Below are positions 34,243 to 45,798 of a stretch of DNA of 52,113 bases, in pieces. The notes below the pieces were generated by a model. That model saw only the letters and a list, made by a program, of their open reading frames with translations, searched no databases and was not told the origin of the DNA. Position numbers and translations under genes: made by a program. How positions within the stretch are numbered: the first letter of the stretch is position 1; every line of letters starts with the position of its first letter. Location of the stretch: assembly GCA_016190895.1 (NCBI GenBank), contig JACPPR010000004.1, forward strand, positions 1-52,113, given 5' to 3'. Origin of the DNA: Chloroflexota bacterium. Lineage in GTDB: Bacteria > Chloroflexota > Dehalococcoidia > Dehalococcoidales > UBA2162.

Positions 34243-34611
34243 TTACAAGACCTCGGGCGCCAGAGAGATAATCTTGGTAAACTGCTTTTCTCTCATTTCC
34301 CTGGCTACCGGCCCAAAAATTCGGGTTCCCCTGGGGTTATTTTTATCGGTAATAATCACGGCCGCATTTTCATCGAACCGGATAGAAGAACCATCCGGCC
34401 GCCGGTAAGGCTCGACGGTACGAACGACAACCGCTCTGACCACCTCACCCTTCTTCACCGCTCCGCCGGGGATTGCCCGCTTGACCGAAGCCACAATCAC
34501 ATCCCCGACCCGGGCATATTTTCTGCCCGAGCCGCCCAGCAAACCGATGCACATTATCTGGCGGGCGCCGGTATTATCGGCCACTTTAAGTCTGGTATAT
34601 TGCTGAATCAT
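34243..34611 (-). CDS. rplN: 50S ribosomal protein L14
   Basis: A 122-aa protein at the subunit interface. [20 protein letters not shown] starts it and [20 protein letters not shown] is the conserved C-terminal helix. Length is exactly the bacterial standard. Confidence 0.99.
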   Translation of the reverse strand: MIQQYTRLKVADNTGARQIMCIGLLGGSGRKYARVGDVIVASVKRAIPGGAVKKGEVVRAVVVRTVEPYRRPDGSSIRFDENAAVIITDKNNPRGTRIFGPVAREMREKQFTKIISLAPEVL

Positions 34612-34634
34612 ATTTCTTTATCCTGAAACAGATT

Positions 34635-34916
34635 TCAGGTAACTTCCTCCGGTCTAATCTCCACCACTTCTTTCTTAGTGATAATTTCCCCCACCCGCCA
34701 CCGCTTCTCTTTGGAGAGGGGACGGGTTTCGATGATTCTAACCAGGTCGCCTTCCCGGCACTCGCTCTTTTCATCATGAGCTTTGAATTTGACCATTCTC
34801 TTAATGGCCTTCTTGTATAGCGGGTCGCGCTTGACCACTTCTACGCCTACGACAATGGTCTTAGTCATTTTGTTGCTCAACACGCGCCCGACACGAGTCT
34901 TACGATTTGTTCCCAT
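34635..34916 (-). CDS. rpsQ: 30S ribosomal protein S17
   Basis: A 93-aa OB-fold protein. [40 protein letters not shown] and [20 protein letters not shown] are diagnostic. It lies 10 bp after rpmC. Confidence 0.99.
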   Translation of the reverse strand: MGTNRKTRVGRVLSNKMTKTIVVGVEVVKRDPLYKKAIKRMVKFKAHDEKSECREGDLVRIIETRPLSKEKRWRVGEIITKKEVVEIRPEEVT

Positions 34917-34926
34917 AATTTAAGAC

Positions 34927-35124
34927 CTACCTTATTCCTAGCTCCCGCTCCCTCAATACTGTACTGAGTTTAGCGATATTCTTCTTGACCTGCCGGATTT
35001 GGCGAATGTTGACCAACTGCCTGGTCGCCAGACGAAAGCGAAGATCGAACAGCTCTTTGCGAGCCGCCTCTTCCTGCTTTACCAACTCTTCAGAACTGAG
35101 ACCTCGAATTTCTTCCGTTTTCAC
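34927..35124 (-). CDS. rpmC: 50S ribosomal protein L29
   Basis: A 65-aa two-helix protein at the exit tunnel. [20 protein letters not shown], with the preceding EEAARK, is the L29 signature. Translation begins at GTG and overlaps the rplP stop in GTGA (4 bases). Confidence 0.98.
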   Translation of the reverse strand: MKTEEIRGLSSEELVKQEEAARKELFDLRFRLATRQLVNIRQIRQVKKNIAKLSTVLRERELGIR

Positions 35125-35576
35125 TCTGGACTAACTCCTGCCGTACTTTCGCTGACAGCAGCCAAGCTGACAGCTCTGGCGACGAACTTGGTGTCTATCG
35201 GGAGCTTGTTTGAAGCTAAACGCATGGCATCTTTAGCCACTTCCTCAGTCACGCCGGCCATTTCAAACAGTATTCTACCGGGTCTAACCACAGCTACCCA
35301 GTGGTCGGGAGCGCCTTTACCCGAACCCATACGCGTCTCGGCCGCTTTTTTAGTAACCGACTTATCCGGGAAAATGCGTATCCAGACATTGCCGCCACGC
35401 TTGACATGATGGGTAATGGCGCGGCGGGCCGCCTCAATCTGACGGGCGGTCAGCCAGGCAGCATCTAACGCCTGCAAACCGTAATCGCCAAAGATAACCG
35501 CGTTCCCCGAGTGAGCTGCTCCCCGGCGATGTCCCTTATGTGTTTTGCGGTATTTTACCCGCTTAGGTTGTAACAT
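35121..35576 (-). CDS. rplP: 50S ribosomal protein L16
   Basis: A 151-aa protein that helps position the A-site t[23 protein letters not shown] opens it, and [20 protein letters not shown] is the conserved central loop. It is about ten residues longer than the usual 135-145 at the C-terminus. It couples to rpmC through a 4-base overlap. Confidence 0.99.
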   Translation of the reverse strand: MLQPKRVKYRKTHKGHRRGAAHSGNAVIFGDYGLQALDAAWLTARQIEAARRAITHHVKRGGNVWIRIFPDKSVTKKAAETRMGSGKGAPDHWVAVVRPGRILFEMAGVTEEVAKDAMRLASNKLPIDTKFVARAVSLAAVSESTAGVSPE

Positions 35577-35604
35577 CGTTCTCCCTGATTCTCATTTCAG
35601 TCTT

Positions 35605-36624
35605 CTAAGCTGCCTCTTCTTTAGGCTCCGTTGATGTTTCTGCTTTAGTCCGTCTTCTCGTTGCCGGTTTGGCTGGCTTCTCCGCCGCAGCCTCAGCTAC
35701 AGGCTCCGCTGGCGCGGCGGCCTTTGTGCGTCGCCTTGCCGCCGGACGAGCCGTTTTCTCCTCAACTGCCTCGGCGGCTGGCTTCTCTTCGGCTACCGTC
35801 TCTGCTGTGGCAGCAATCGTCCGGCGCCTCCTCGGCGCTGGCTTAACCGGCGCTTCTTCTGCTACCGGAGCAGGCGCAGCTTCGGCTGCCGCAACCGGCG
35901 CCTCTTCCATTTCTTTCGCCTCAACGGCTACCGCTGCAGCTATAGGTGCTTCGGCCACTGCCTCAGCCGGGGCCTCTTCAGCTTCCTTTGTCTTGAGTTC
36001 CGGCAGAATATCACCCTTGTAAATCCAGACCTTGACTCCTATCCGCCCCATGACGGTCTTCGCCTCGACAAACCCGTAATCGATATCCGCCCGCAGCGTG
36101 TGCAAAGGCACCTGACCCTCGTGCATAGTCAGCCGGCGGGCTATTTCAGCCCCACCCAGCCTGCCGGCGCAACTGACTCTCATTCCTTTTGCGCCGGCCT
36201 GCATAGTACGCATCATGGTTTGTTTCATCGCCCTGCGGTAAGCCACCCGGCGCTCCATTTGCTCGGCGATTTGTTTAGCCACCAGGTGAGCGTCAAGTTC
36301 GGGACGCTGAATCTCCTGGATATTTAATTGAACCTTTTTGCCGACCAGCTTTTCCAGAAAAGTCCTGGTTTCATCGACCCTCTGCCCGCCCCGCCCGATG
36401 ACAATACCCGGCCGCGAGGTATGGATAGCTATCGACACCTTGTTCGCCTGGCGCTCGATTTCCACGAGCGAGATGGCCGCCTCGGCATACCTGGTCTGGA
36501 CGCCATTACGCAGCTTCATATCTTCCTGCAGGAAATCAGCGTAATGTTTATCGGCATACCACTTGGCCTGCCAATCGCGTATCACGCCCAGTCTAAAACC
36601 TAAAGGATGAACCTTATGTCCCAT
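35605..36624 (-). CDS. rpsC: 30S ribosomal protein S3 with a long C-terminal tail
   Basis: A 339-aa S3, about 110-120 residues longer than usual. The core (about 1-215) is standard: [20 protein letters not shown], the KH loop [16 protein letters not shown], and [20 protein letters not shown]. The tail is a low-complexity Ala/Glu/Pro region with three basic units, [16 protein letters not shown] and ATRRRTKAE, alternating with acidic AEA/EEK stretches. It is probably disordered and near the mRNA entry site. The ATG overlaps the rplV stop by one base (TAATG). Confidence 0.98.
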   Translation of the reverse strand: MGHKVHPLGFRLGVIRDWQAKWYADKHYADFLQEDMKLRNGVQTRYAEAAISLVEIERQANKVSIAIHTSRPGIVIGRGGQRVDETRTFLEKLVGKKVQLNIQEIQRPELDAHLVAKQIAEQMERRVAYRRAMKQTMMRTMQAGAKGMRVSCAGRLGGAEIARRLTMHEGQVPLHTLRADIDYGFVEAKTVMGRIGVKVWIYKGDILPELKTKEAEEAPAEAVAEAPIAAAVAVEAKEMEEAPVAAAEAAPAPVAEEAPVKPAPRRRRTIAATAETVAEEKPAAEAVEEKTARPAARRRTKAAAPAEPVAEAAAEKPAKPATRRRTKAETSTEPKEEAA

Positions 36625-36962
36625 TAACTCTCCTGCCCGGCCACAATAACCGTAATATGACTGGAACGCTTCAGGATAGGGCTGACTCTCCCCCGGGACC
36701 TGGCGCGGAACCTCTTCAAAGTCCTCGCCTCATCAGCGAATATCCTGACTACTCTTAAATTCTCCGCCGGCAACTGAAAGACATTCTCCGCATTAGCTGC
36801 CGCCGATTTTATCACCTTGGCTACTATCCGGGCTGATGGAGTAGGGGTAAAATTGAGTATCGTCAGAGCTTCGGCTACGCTCTTACCCCGTACCATATCG
36901 ATAAGGAAACGCGCTTTCAGCGGCGTAATTCCCGTATTCTTAACTACTGCTCTGACTTCCAT
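36624..36962 (-). CDS. rplV: 50S ribosomal protein L22
   Basis: A 112-aa protein that lines the exit tunnel. [20 protein letters not shown] opens it; the tunnel hairpin is the segment around [20 protein letters not shown]. It lies two bases after rpsS. Confidence 0.99.
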   Translation of the reverse strand: MEVRAVVKNTGITPLKARFLIDMVRGKSVAEALTILNFTPTPSARIVAKVIKSAAANAENVFQLPAENLRVVRIFADEARTLKRFRARSRGRVSPILKRSSHITVIVAGQES

Positions 36963-36964
36963 TC

Positions 36965-37231
36965 CTATTCCTTCTTAGTGCCGTGTCCCCGGAAAGTTCT
37001 CGTCGGGGCAAACTCACCCAGCTTATGGCCGACCATATTCTCGGTCACGAATACCGGAACATGCCGGCGGCCATCGTGCACGCCGATAGTCAGCCCGACC
37101 ATCTCCGGCACTACGGTCGACCACCGTGACCAGGTCTTGATGACCGCCTTCTCACCGGAACGGTTGAGGGCAGCCACTTTCTTCATCAATCTTTCATCGA
37201 GGGCAGGGCCCTTTTTTGTTGACCTTGACAT
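36965..37231 (-). CDS. rpsS: 30S ribosomal protein S19
   Basis: An 88-aa protein of the 30S head. [40 protein letters not shown] and [19 protein letters not shown] are all conserved. It lies two bases after rplB. Confidence 0.99.
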   Translation of the reverse strand: MSRSTKKGPALDERLMKKVAALNRSGEKAVIKTWSRWSTVVPEMVGLTIGVHDGRRHVPVFVTENMVGHKLGEFAPTRTFRGHGTKKE

Positions 37232-37233
37232 CG

Positions 37234-38064
37234 CTACTTACTCCGCCGAGATTTAACAATCAATTTATCAGAAGCCTTGGGCCGGCGCGTCTTATAGCCC
37301 AGCGCCGGTTTGCCCCAGGGCGTCTTGGGTCCGGGCATACCGATTGGGGTTCTACCTTCCCCACCGCCGTGCGGATGGTCCCGCGGCGTCATGGCTGACC
37401 CTCTTACAGTGGGTCGAATTCCCTGCCACCGTTTGCGGCCTGCTTTGCCTAACTTGATACCCTGATGGTCTATGTTACCCACCTGCCCGATTGTCGCCAG
37501 ACAGGCGCTGTTAATCCGCCTTGTTTCGCCGGAAGGCAGCCTCACCAGAGCGTAATCGCCTTCTACGGCCACCGTTTGAGCCGCCAGTCCGGCGCTCCGC
37601 ACCAGCTGTCCCCCCCGGCCCCGCTGCAGTTCGATGTTATGCACCATCGTGCCGGTTGGGATTAGCTTCAGAGGCAGAGCGTTCCCCGGTTTTATTTCGG
37701 CGTCATCGCCCACCTTTACCATATCATCGACATTCAGCCCGATAGGGGCAAGAATGTAACGCTTATCGCCATCGACATAGTAAATCAGGGCAATCCGCGC
37801 CGAGCGGTTCGGGTCGTACTCAATAGACGCCACCCGCCCCGGCACACCGGTCTTATCCCGCTTGAAATCAACCAAGCGGAAATTCCGCTTCGCCCCGCCC
37901 CCGCGGTGACGGACGGTTATCCTACCCTGGCTATTACGCCCGGCTCTCTTCCTGACCGGTAAGACAAGGGATTTTTCCGGACTACTCTTGGTAATTTCTT
38001 CAAAAGTCGCCCCGGTCATTCCCCGCCTGCCCGGCGATGTTGGACGGTATACCTTTACAGCCAC
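37234..38064 (-). CDS. rplB: 50S ribosomal protein L2
   Basis: A 276-aa protein of the peptidyl-transferase region. The segment [20 protein letters not shown] and the C-terminal [19 protein letters not shown], with its critical His, are present. Translation starts at GTG. A 53-bp gap separates it from rplW. Confidence 0.99.
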   Translation of the reverse strand: MAVKVYRPTSPGRRGMTGATFEEITKSSPEKSLVLPVRKRAGRNSQGRITVRHRGGGAKRNFRLVDFKRDKTGVPGRVASIEYDPNRSARIALIYYVDGDKRYILAPIGLNVDDMVKVGDDAEIKPGNALPLKLIPTGTMVHNIELQRGRGGQLVRSAGLAAQTVAVEGDYALVRLPSGETRRINSACLATIGQVGNIDHQGIKLGKAGRKRWQGIRPTVRGSAMTPRDHPHGGGEGRTPIGMPGPKTPWGKPALGYKTRRPKASDKLIVKSRRSK

Positions 38065-38117
38065 TTTTTAATCCTAACTCCCGATTTTCTCAGTTTTTCT
38101 CAGGGAACCCGCGCTCG

Positions 38118-38402
38118 TTACGCGCCTTCAAAGAATTGTATCGTATCCCCCTGTTTAAGGGTAACAATCGCCTTCTTCCAGGGATGCGCGGGCAGCAACC
38201 GCCTGCCCAGCCGGCGTGTCTTGCCGGGTATTGTCACTACATTGACCCCGATGACCCCGACTTTGAACGCCGTTTCTACCGCCTGCTTAATCTGGGCCTT
38301 ATTGGCCTCTTTGGCTACCTCGAAAGCATATTTGTTCTCCATCTGGAGAGCGGTTGACTTTTCAGTTATCAAAGGGCGCTTCAGCACGTCATACAGATGC
38401 AT
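38118..38402 (-). CDS. rplW: 50S ribosomal protein L23
   Basis: A 94-aa protein at the exit tunnel that docks trigger factor and SRP. MHLYDVLKRPLITEKSTALQ starts it, and VNVVTIPGKTRRLGRRLLPA is the conserved loop. ATG 38402 has GAGGAGGG before it and overlaps rplD by 14 bases; a longer frame to 38447 lies inside rplD. Confidence 0.98.
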   Translation of the reverse strand: MHLYDVLKRPLITEKSTALQMENKYAFEVAKEANKAQIKQAVETAFKVGVIGVNVVTIPGKTRRLGRRLLPAHPWKKAIVTLKQGDTIQFFEGA

Positions 38403-39045
38403 TGCCGCCCTCCTCTGATAGCGCTTTGCCCCACAATTTCTCGGCATCCCTTACCGCCGGCACTGTCATCAATAGCATTTTGTGGGACAAAATATCAACC
38501 ACATTAAGTAAGCTGGCTGGCATAGTATTAACGCCGGGCAAGTTACGGGCTGATTTCACTACGGTCTCCTCCGGCTTATCTATCACAACCAGGGCCGTAG
38601 ATGCCACATCCAGAGCCTTGAGAATCCCGGCCATTTCTTTAGTCTTCGGCTGCTCGAATTGCAGCCCATCCAGAATGACCAGTTCTTTATCTCTCAACTT
38701 GGCCGACAGGGCACACCTGAGGGCAAGCTGGCGCATTTTCTTAGGCATTGCCTGCCGGTAGTCCCTGGGCTTGGGACCAAAGAGAATCCCCCCGCCCGGA
38801 CGCAAACCTGATTTAATACTGCCGGCGCGGGCATTACCCGTGCCCTTCTGACGGAAGAGCTTCCGGCTGCTGCCGGCCACCTCGCTGCGTGTCTTGGTGC
38901 TGGCCGTACCCTGACGGGCGTTCGCCTGCTGCCTTAACACGGCCTGATGCACGACCGCTTCATTAAACGGCACGCCGAACACGAGGTCGCTAATCTCGAT
39001 ATTATCGACCACTTTCCCGGCCTGATTATATACAGAAACCTGCAC
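38389..39045 (-). CDS. rplD: 50S ribosomal protein L4
   Basis: A 218-aa protein whose loop extends to the exit tunnel. RQKGTGNARAGSIKSGLRPG and GGILFGPKPRDYRQAMPKKM are the extended-loop signatures. Translation starts at GTG. It lies two bases after rplC. In some bacteria L4 represses this operon; no L4 target structure was recognised in the leader. Confidence 0.99.
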   Translation of the reverse strand: MQVSVYNQAGKVVDNIEISDLVFGVPFNEAVVHQAVLRQQANARQGTASTKTRSEVAGSSRKLFRQKGTGNARAGSIKSGLRPGGGILFGPKPRDYRQAMPKKMRQLALRCALSAKLRDKELVILDGLQFEQPKTKEMAGILKALDVASTALVVIDKPEETVVKSARNLPGVNTMPASLLNVVDILSHKMLLMTVPAVRDAEKLWGKALSEEGGNASV

Positions 39046-39047
39046 GC

Positions 39048-39671
39048 CTATTTCCCCTCGCCTGTTTTTCTTATCAAAAGGAGCCCGCTCTTGCCTCCGG
39101 GTACGGCGCCCTTAACTAGTAAAAGGTTACGCTCCACATCGGCCCCGCAGACTTCCAAACGCCTTACCGTGAGTTGGTCGCCGCCCATGCGCCCGGCCAT
39201 ACGTAGGCCCTTCCAGACGCGACCCGGGTAGGTAGTCGACCCGATCGCCCCGGGATGGCGGTGACGGTCGGACTGGCCATGAGTCTTGGGACCGCCCTTA
39301 AAACCGTGCCTTTTCACAACGCCGGCAAAACCCTTACTCTTAGATATCCCGGTAACATCGATTTTATCGCCTACCTTGAACAGGCTGACATCGAGCTTAT
39401 CGCCGACTTTCGCCGTTTCTTTCTCATCGACCCGGATTTCCCGAAGATAGCGGAACTGCCCTAGCTCTTTTAGATGCCCTCGCTCAGCGGAGTTGAGCCG
39501 CTTAGCGGCGCCAAAACCGAGTTGCACGGCATTATACCCGTCCTTATCGGCGGTCTTCACCTGGATTACCGTGCACGGGCCGGCCTCGACAGCCGTGACT
39601 GCCTCCATTTTCCCGTCTTCTCTGAATAACTGGGTCATCCCCAGCTTCTTACCAATAATCCCTGCTACCAT
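39048..39671 (-). CDS. rplC: 50S ribosomal protein L3
   Basis: A 207-aa protein near the peptidyl-transferase centre. GIIGKKLGMTQLFREDGKME opens it; KGFAGVVKRHGFKGGPKTHG and GSTTYPGRVWKGLRMAGRMG form the central extension, including the Gln of HGQSD that is methylated in other bacteria. It lies 41 bp after rpsJ. Confidence 0.99.
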   Translation of the reverse strand: MVAGIIGKKLGMTQLFREDGKMEAVTAVEAGPCTVIQVKTADKDGYNAVQLGFGAAKRLNSAERGHLKELGQFRYLREIRVDEKETAKVGDKLDVSLFKVGDKIDVTGISKSKGFAGVVKRHGFKGGPKTHGQSDRHRHPGAIGSTTYPGRVWKGLRMAGRMGGDQLTVRRLEVCGADVERNLLLVKGAVPGGKSGLLLIRKTGEGK

Positions 39672-39712
39672 TTATTTCATAACCTTCTAACTTGTTACTT
39701 GTCGTTTGTTAC

Positions 39713-40021
39713 TTATAGTTTGATATCTATCTCGACTCCGGAGGGCAGGTTCAGGCCGGTGAGAGCGTCTATCGTCTTGGAACTCGTCTCGATAATATAG
39801 ATAAGACGCTTGTGGGTCCGGATTTCGAACTGCTCCTGTGAGTCCTTATCCTTGAACGTAGAGCGGATAACGCTGAACTTCTGAATCGTTGTCGGGAGGG
39901 GCACCGGCCCGGAAATAACGGCCCCGGTCCGCTCTACCGTCTCGACGATTTGTTCGGCGGCCTGGTCGACCAGCTTATGGTCGAAACCCTTTATCTTGAT
40001 GCGAATCTTCTGTTTAGGCAT
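39713..40021 (-). CDS. rpsJ: 30S ribosomal protein S10
   Basis: A 102-aa protein, also a transcription antitermination factor (NusE). [20 protein letters not shown] and [20 protein letters not shown] are the signatures. It overlaps fusA by 8 bases. The usual tuf gene is absent between them. Confidence 0.99.
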   Translation of the reverse strand: MPKQKIRIKIKGFDHKLVDQAAEQIVETVERTGAVISGPVPLPTTIQKFSVIRSTFKDKDSQEQFEIRTHKRLIYIIETSSKTIDALTGLNLPSGVEIDIKL

Positions 40022-42152
40022 GTCCTTTAGTACCTACTTTTTCTTGTTCTGTAATCTGAGCTACCAGGCCGGGTGGAACCGGTTCGTAATGGTCAAATTC
40101 CATAGAATGGGTCGCCCTGCCCTGAGTCGCCGACCTGAGGGCGGTCGTGTAGCCGAATGATTCGGCTAGCGGCAGTAAAGCGTGAATCGTCGACATTTCA
40201 TCGTGCGTCTCGACAGACTCGACATGTGCCCGCCTCGAATTAAGGTCGCCGATGACATCGCCCAGGAACTGTCCCGGGGTCACAACCTCGAGTTTCATAA
40301 TCGGCTCCAGCAGGATAGGCTTGGCTTTAGCCACACCCGCCTTAAGCGCCATCGAGCCTGCCATCTTAAAAGCCATCTCCGAAGAGTCGACTTCATGATA
40401 ACTGCCGTCATAAAGAGAGACAGTGATATCGACCAGTGGGTAGTTAGCCAGCACGCCGGTCTCCATGGCTTCTTTGACACCAGCCTCGATCGACGGGATG
40501 AAGTTCCTGGGAATTGCAGTACCCCTGATTCTATTCTCAAACTGAAAACCGCTGCCCCGCTCACCAGGCTCAAGCTCAATCCAGACATGGCCGTACTGGC
40601 CGTGCCCGCCAGACTGGCGGATAAACCTGCCCTCCGCCTTAACCGGTGCGGTAATAGTCTCTTTGAAAGCGACCCGCGGCTTGCCCACCTTGGCTCCCAC
40701 CTTGAACTCGCTGAGCAGACGGCTGACGATAACCTCCAGATGAAGCTCTCCCATCCCCGAGATGACCGTCTGTCCCGTCTCTTTGTTGTAAGTCACTTTG
40801 AAGGTGGGGTCTTCCTCAGTCAATTTGTGCAAGGCTTCCCCCAGCTTATCCTGGTCCTGGTTGGTTTTGGGTTCGATAGCCACGGCTATTACCGGCTCGG
40901 GGAAGCGGATAGATTCGAGAACCACTGGTTCGGAGGGGTCGCAGAGGGTATGTCCCGTGAAAGTATTCTTAAGTCCGAGAGTAGCTACGATAGACCCGGT
41001 ATCGGCTCCGGTTAGCTCCTCCCGATGGTTAGCGTGCATCAAAAGCAACCGGCCGATGCGTTCTTTTTCACCCGTCGTGGAGTTGTAGACCTGCGCCCCC
41101 GCCTCAACCTTGCCGGAATATACCCTGAAGTAGACCAGCCTGCCCACGAAGGGGTCGGAGACCACCTTGAAGGCAAGCGCTGTAAAAGGCGCCTCATCAT
41201 TGGCGGGACGGGTTACAGGAGTACCATCTCGGCTCACCGCCCGTACCGGAGGCATATCCACCGGCGAGGGCAGATAGGCGACGATGGCATCGAGCAAAAG
41301 CTGCATCCCTTTGTTCCTCAGTGAGGCGCCGCAAAGAACCGGCACCCCTTTATTAGCCACAGTGACTCTTCTCAAGCCGGCCTTTAATTCGGCAGCACTA
41401 ATACTCTTTCCATCGAGATAGGCTGTCAAAAGCTGGTCGTCCAGTTCAGCGACTTTCTCAACCAGCTCCTTATGATATTCCTCACACTTTGCCCGCTCCG
41501 GCTCGGGGATTTCCACTTCCACCGGGTCGGCGCCGGCCTCACCGCTAAAACTCCAGGCCCGCTTCTCTATCAGGTCGATAACGCCCCGGTAAGTCTCTTC
41601 GCTACCCAGCGGCAATTGAATAATTAAAGGTTTAGCTTGCAGCCGTTCCACAATCATCGACACGGTACGGTTGAAGTTAGCCCCAATCCTGTCCATCTTA
41701 TTAATGAAACAAATGCGGGAGACATGATATTTGTCCGCCTGCCGCCAAACCGTCTCAGACTGAGCCTCGACCCCCGAGACAGCATCGAAGACAACGACGC
41801 CTCCATCGAGGACCCTCAGGCTGCGCTCTACCTCGGCGGTAAAATCGACATGCCCCGGGGTATCGATAATATTGATGCGGTGGTCTTTCCAATAGCAGGT
41901 TGTGGCCGCAGCGGTAATAGTAATACCGCGCGCCTTTTCCTGCTCCATCCAGTCCATTACCGCCGTACCCTCGTGGACCTCGCCGACCTTATAAGTGCGG
42001 CCCGTGTAATATAATATGCGCTCGGTGACGGTCGTTTTGCCGGCATCGATGTGAGCGATGAAAGCGATATTTCTTATATCTTCGAGCGGGAAACTTCTCG
42101 GCACTGCCTTACCCCTTACCTCACGGTTAACTTCTTTTGTTTCTACTACCAT
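40014..42152 (-). CDS. fusA: translation elongation factor G
   Basis: A 712-aa GTPase that moves tRNAs and mRNA after peptide bond formation. G1 AHIDAGKTT is at residues 33-41, G3 DTPGH at 97-101, G4 NKMD at 151-154, and the switch I segment [11 protein letters not shown] at 75-85. Domains II-V follow, ending with [20 protein letters not shown]. The N-terminus is about 20 residues longer than in E. coli. It overlaps rpsJ by 8 bases and is separated from rpsG by a gap that holds a repeat. Confidence 0.99.
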   Translation of the reverse strand: MVVETKEVNREVRGKAVPRSFPLEDIRNIAFIAHIDAGKTTVTERILYYTGRTYKVGEVHEGTAVMDWMEQEKARGITITAAATTCYWKDHRINIIDTPGHVDFTAEVERSLRVLDGGVVVFDAVSGVEAQSETVWRQADKYHVSRICFINKMDRIGANFNRTVSMIVERLQAKPLIIQLPLGSEETYRGVIDLIEKRAWSFSGEAGADPVEVEIPEPERAKCEEYHKELVEKVAELDDQLLTAYLDGKSISAAELKAGLRRVTVANKGVPVLCGASLRNKGMQLLLDAIVAYLPSPVDMPPVRAVSRDGTPVTRPANDEAPFTALAFKVVSDPFVGRLVYFRVYSGKVEAGAQVYNSTTGEKERIGRLLLMHANHREELTGADTGSIVATLGLKNTFTGHTLCDPSEPVVLESIRFPEPVIAVAIEPKTNQDQDKLGEALHKLTEEDPTFKVTYNKETGQTVISGMGELHLEVIVSRLLSEFKVGAKVGKPRVAFKETITAPVKAEGRFIRQSGGHGQYGHVWIELEPGERGSGFQFENRIRGTAIPRNFIPSIEAGVKEAMETGVLANYPLVDITVSLYDGSYHEVDSSEMAFKMAGSMALKAGVAKAKPILLEPIMKLEVVTPGQFLGDVIGDLNSRRAHVESVETHDEMSTIHALLPLAESFGYTTALRSATQGRATHSMEFDHYEPVPPGLVAQITEQEKVGTKGHA

Positions 42153-42188
42153 CTTCCAAATCTCTGTCTAATTAACCTACCCCACCCC

Positions 42189-42230
42189 CTGAGATTCTTC
42201 GTCCCGACGAAGTCGGGACTCCAGAATGAC
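42189..42230. repeat. CCCTGAGATTCTTCGTCCC type repeat between rpsG and fusA
   Basis: The unit runs CTGAGATTCTTCGTCCCGAC to GTCGGGACTCCAGAATGAC and contains a GTCCCGACGAAGTCGGGAC hairpin. Copies in both orientations lie at 47562-47692 and a relative at 51896-51945. Confidence 0.75.
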
Positions 42231-42245
42231 ATCGGGGCGGAAAGC

Positions 42246-42716
42246 CTACCATCTATAATGAGCAAAGGCCCGGTTCGCCTCGGCCATGCGGTGAGTATCT
42301 TCGCGCTTCTTTACCGTGGCTCCCTGCCCCTTAGCGGCGTCGCCAAGCTCCCCGGCCAGTTTTTCCACCATCGATTTACCCTGTCTGGCTCGCGCTGAAG
42401 CTATCAGCCAGCGTAAAGCCAGCGCCAGACCCCGCTCCGGGCGGATTTCCACAGGCACCTGGTATGTAGCGCCGCCGATGCGGCGTGATTTTACCTGCAG
42501 TTGAGGCGTGGCATTCCTGAGCGCCTGGGAAAAAATGGTCAACGCCGGCTGAGACTCTTTTTCTTCCATGGCGTTCAAAGCGCCGTAGACTATCTTTTCC
42601 GACTTGCCTTTTTTGCCATCCTTCATCAGTTTAGTAATCAACTGAGTAACGGTGACGCTATTATACTTGGCGTCAGCGATTATTTCCCTTTTAGTAGCTT
42701 GACTCCGCCTTGACAT
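42246..42716 (-). CDS. rpsG: 30S ribosomal protein S7
   Basis: A 156-aa protein that organises the 3' domain of 16S rRNA. KYNSVTVTQLITKLMKDGKK, GGATYQVPVEIRPERGLALA and KREDTHRMAEANRAFAHYRW are all canonical. It lies 32 bp after rpsL. Confidence 0.99.
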   Translation of the reverse strand: MSRRSQATKREIIADAKYNSVTVTQLITKLMKDGKKGKSEKIVYGALNAMEEKESQPALTIFSQALRNATPQLQVKSRRIGGATYQVPVEIRPERGLALALRWLIASARARQGKSMVEKLAGELGDAAKGQGATVKKREDTHRMAEANRAFAHYRW

Positions 42717-42748
42717 CCTATCTCCCTTCGGCTTCGCTCAGGGTAAAC

Positions 42749-43180
42749 CTAAGCGCCCGCCGCAGCCTTAGCCCGTTTCGTGCCGTACAGACTGCGGCCC
42801 TGTTTGCGATTGTTTACGCCGGTAGCATCGAGAGCCCCCCGGATAATATGATAACGGACTCCCGGCAGGTCGGGCACCCGTCGCCCCTGAATGAGCACCA
42901 CGGAGTGTTCCTGCAGTTCGTGACCTTCTCCCGGAATGTATGCCGTCACTTCCATGCCGTTAGTCAGCCTTACCCTGGCAATCTTACGCAAGGCCGAATT
43001 AGGTTTCTTCGGGGTCATCGTCTTTACCTGCACGCAAACGCCACGCTTCTGCGGATTACCCTTCATACTCTCCGACATCAGGTTCTTTTTAGCGTTATAG
43101 ATAAAACGCAACGCCGGCGTTTTAGTCTTCTTCGTCATTCTTTTTCGGCCCTTACGGACCAGTTGATTCATTGTCGGCAT
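42749..43180 (-). CDS. rpsL: 30S ribosomal protein S12
   Basis: A 143-aa decoding-centre protein, first gene of the cluster. [20 protein letters not shown] starts it. It has the longer N-terminal loop seen in Gram-positive-type S12 ([16 protein letters not shown]). The [12 protein letters not shown] loop is intact. The second decoding loop reads [16 protein letters not shown], with Pro (codon 42874-42872) where E. coli has Lys87 and Gln-Gly-Arg where Arg-Gly-Gly is usual. The Asp after it is kept. It follows a leader with two hairpins. Confidence 0.98.
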   Translation of the reverse strand: MPTMNQLVRKGRKRMTKKTKTPALRFIYNAKKNLMSESMKGNPQKRGVCVQVKTMTPKKPNSALRKIARVRLTNGMEVTAYIPGEGHELQEHSVVLIQGRRVPDLPGVRYHIIRGALDATGVNNRKQGRSLYGTKRAKAAAGA

Positions 43181-43204
43181 ATTCTTCTCTTACTCCACAC
43201 AATT

Positions 43205-43234
43205 AAAATGGATGAGCTGAAGCTCATCCATTTT
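43205..43234 (-). promoter_or_regulatory. leader hairpin upstream of rpsL
   Basis: On the minus strand AAAATGGATGAGC-TTCA-GCTCATCCATTTT is a perfect 13-bp hairpin, followed by AATTG, 24 bp before the rpsL ATG. A second, smaller hairpin (AGCTCAG-AAAAG-CTGAGTT, 43285-43267) precedes it. Together they fill much of the predicted leader and may act in attenuation or ribosomal protein feedback. Confidence 0.6.
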
Positions 43235-43302
43235 CACGCTGATAGACTGGACAGCACTCCAATCATAACTCAGCTTTTCTGAGCTACCGATGACAAATTA
43301 AT

Positions 43303-43332
43303 AGCTTATCACAACTCAAATCGGCCTGTCAA
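43303..43332 (-). promoter_or_regulatory. promoter of the ribosomal protein cluster
   Basis: On the minus strand TTGACA (43332-43327) and TAAGCT (43308-43303) are spaced by 18 bp. Transcription from about 43296 gives a leader of roughly 115 nt. Confidence 0.5.
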
Positions 43333-43366
43333 CACCACGGGAGGTGAATTTTTTGACAACCCGGAA

Positions 43367-43394
43367 GTAGAGACACGGCATGCCGTGTCTCTAC
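43367..43394. repeat. 28-bp perfect palindrome, copy 2
   Basis: The sequence is identical to that at 8025-8052. It lies in the 514-bp divergent region between rpsL and gyrB, upstream of the rpsL promoter. The rest of this region holds the two promoters and leaders and no other gene. Confidence 0.85.
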
Positions 43395-43503
43395 GGACAC
43401 CAAAGAAACCGGAAAGACATCTCCAAAAGGCACATCGTGGCACTGGCGGAGAGGCATGTGATGGCTTATCATACCACGGGTCATATATATACAAACAAAT
43501 AGC

Positions 43504-43532
43504 TTCACTTTACTCTGAAGTTATGTTATAAT
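43504..43532 (+). promoter_or_regulatory. gyrB promoter
   Basis: TTCACT (43504-43509) and a perfect TATAAT (43527-43532) are separated by 17 bp. The leader to gyrB would be about 155 nt. Confidence 0.6.
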
Positions 43533-43577
43533 AAATAGTGTAATGGACGCTATATTGTTCGGAGATAGAATCTCTAA

Positions 43578-45659
<2,082 letters not shown>

Positions 45660-45666
45660 AAGGGGC

Positions 45667-45798
45667 ATGGCCCTGTCACCTTTCTCTCAAATAAGGGATT
45701 GGGCAGCTGACTCTGCGGAAGCCATATCTCCCAAAAGACGCTACGCAACTTTTTCAAGAGCAAAGGAATTAATTTCCGGACTACCGGGGAAGAGATGA
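45667..45798 (+). CDS. 43-codon ORF overlapping the RhuM-family start
   Basis: A short frame starts at ATG 45667 with AAGGGG close before it. It ends in a 4-base ATGA overlap with the next gene. The product is basic with SPFSQIRDWAADSAEAISPK and a RRYATFSRAKELISGLPG tail. No family is recognised. The overlap suggests translational coupling, but coding by chance in a 135-bp gap cannot be excluded. Confidence 0.35.
   Translation: MALSPFSQIRDWAADSAEAISPKRRYATFSRAKELISGLPGKR

Noticed and set aside
40182-41015. A 277-codon + strand open frame
   Set aside because: It is antisense to fusA, whose motifs are intact, and its product has no recognisable domain.
42749-43180. The 16-residue N-terminal loop of S12 as a novel insertion
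   Set aside because: A loop of similar length at the same place is known in S12 of Gram-positive bacteria such as Bacillus.
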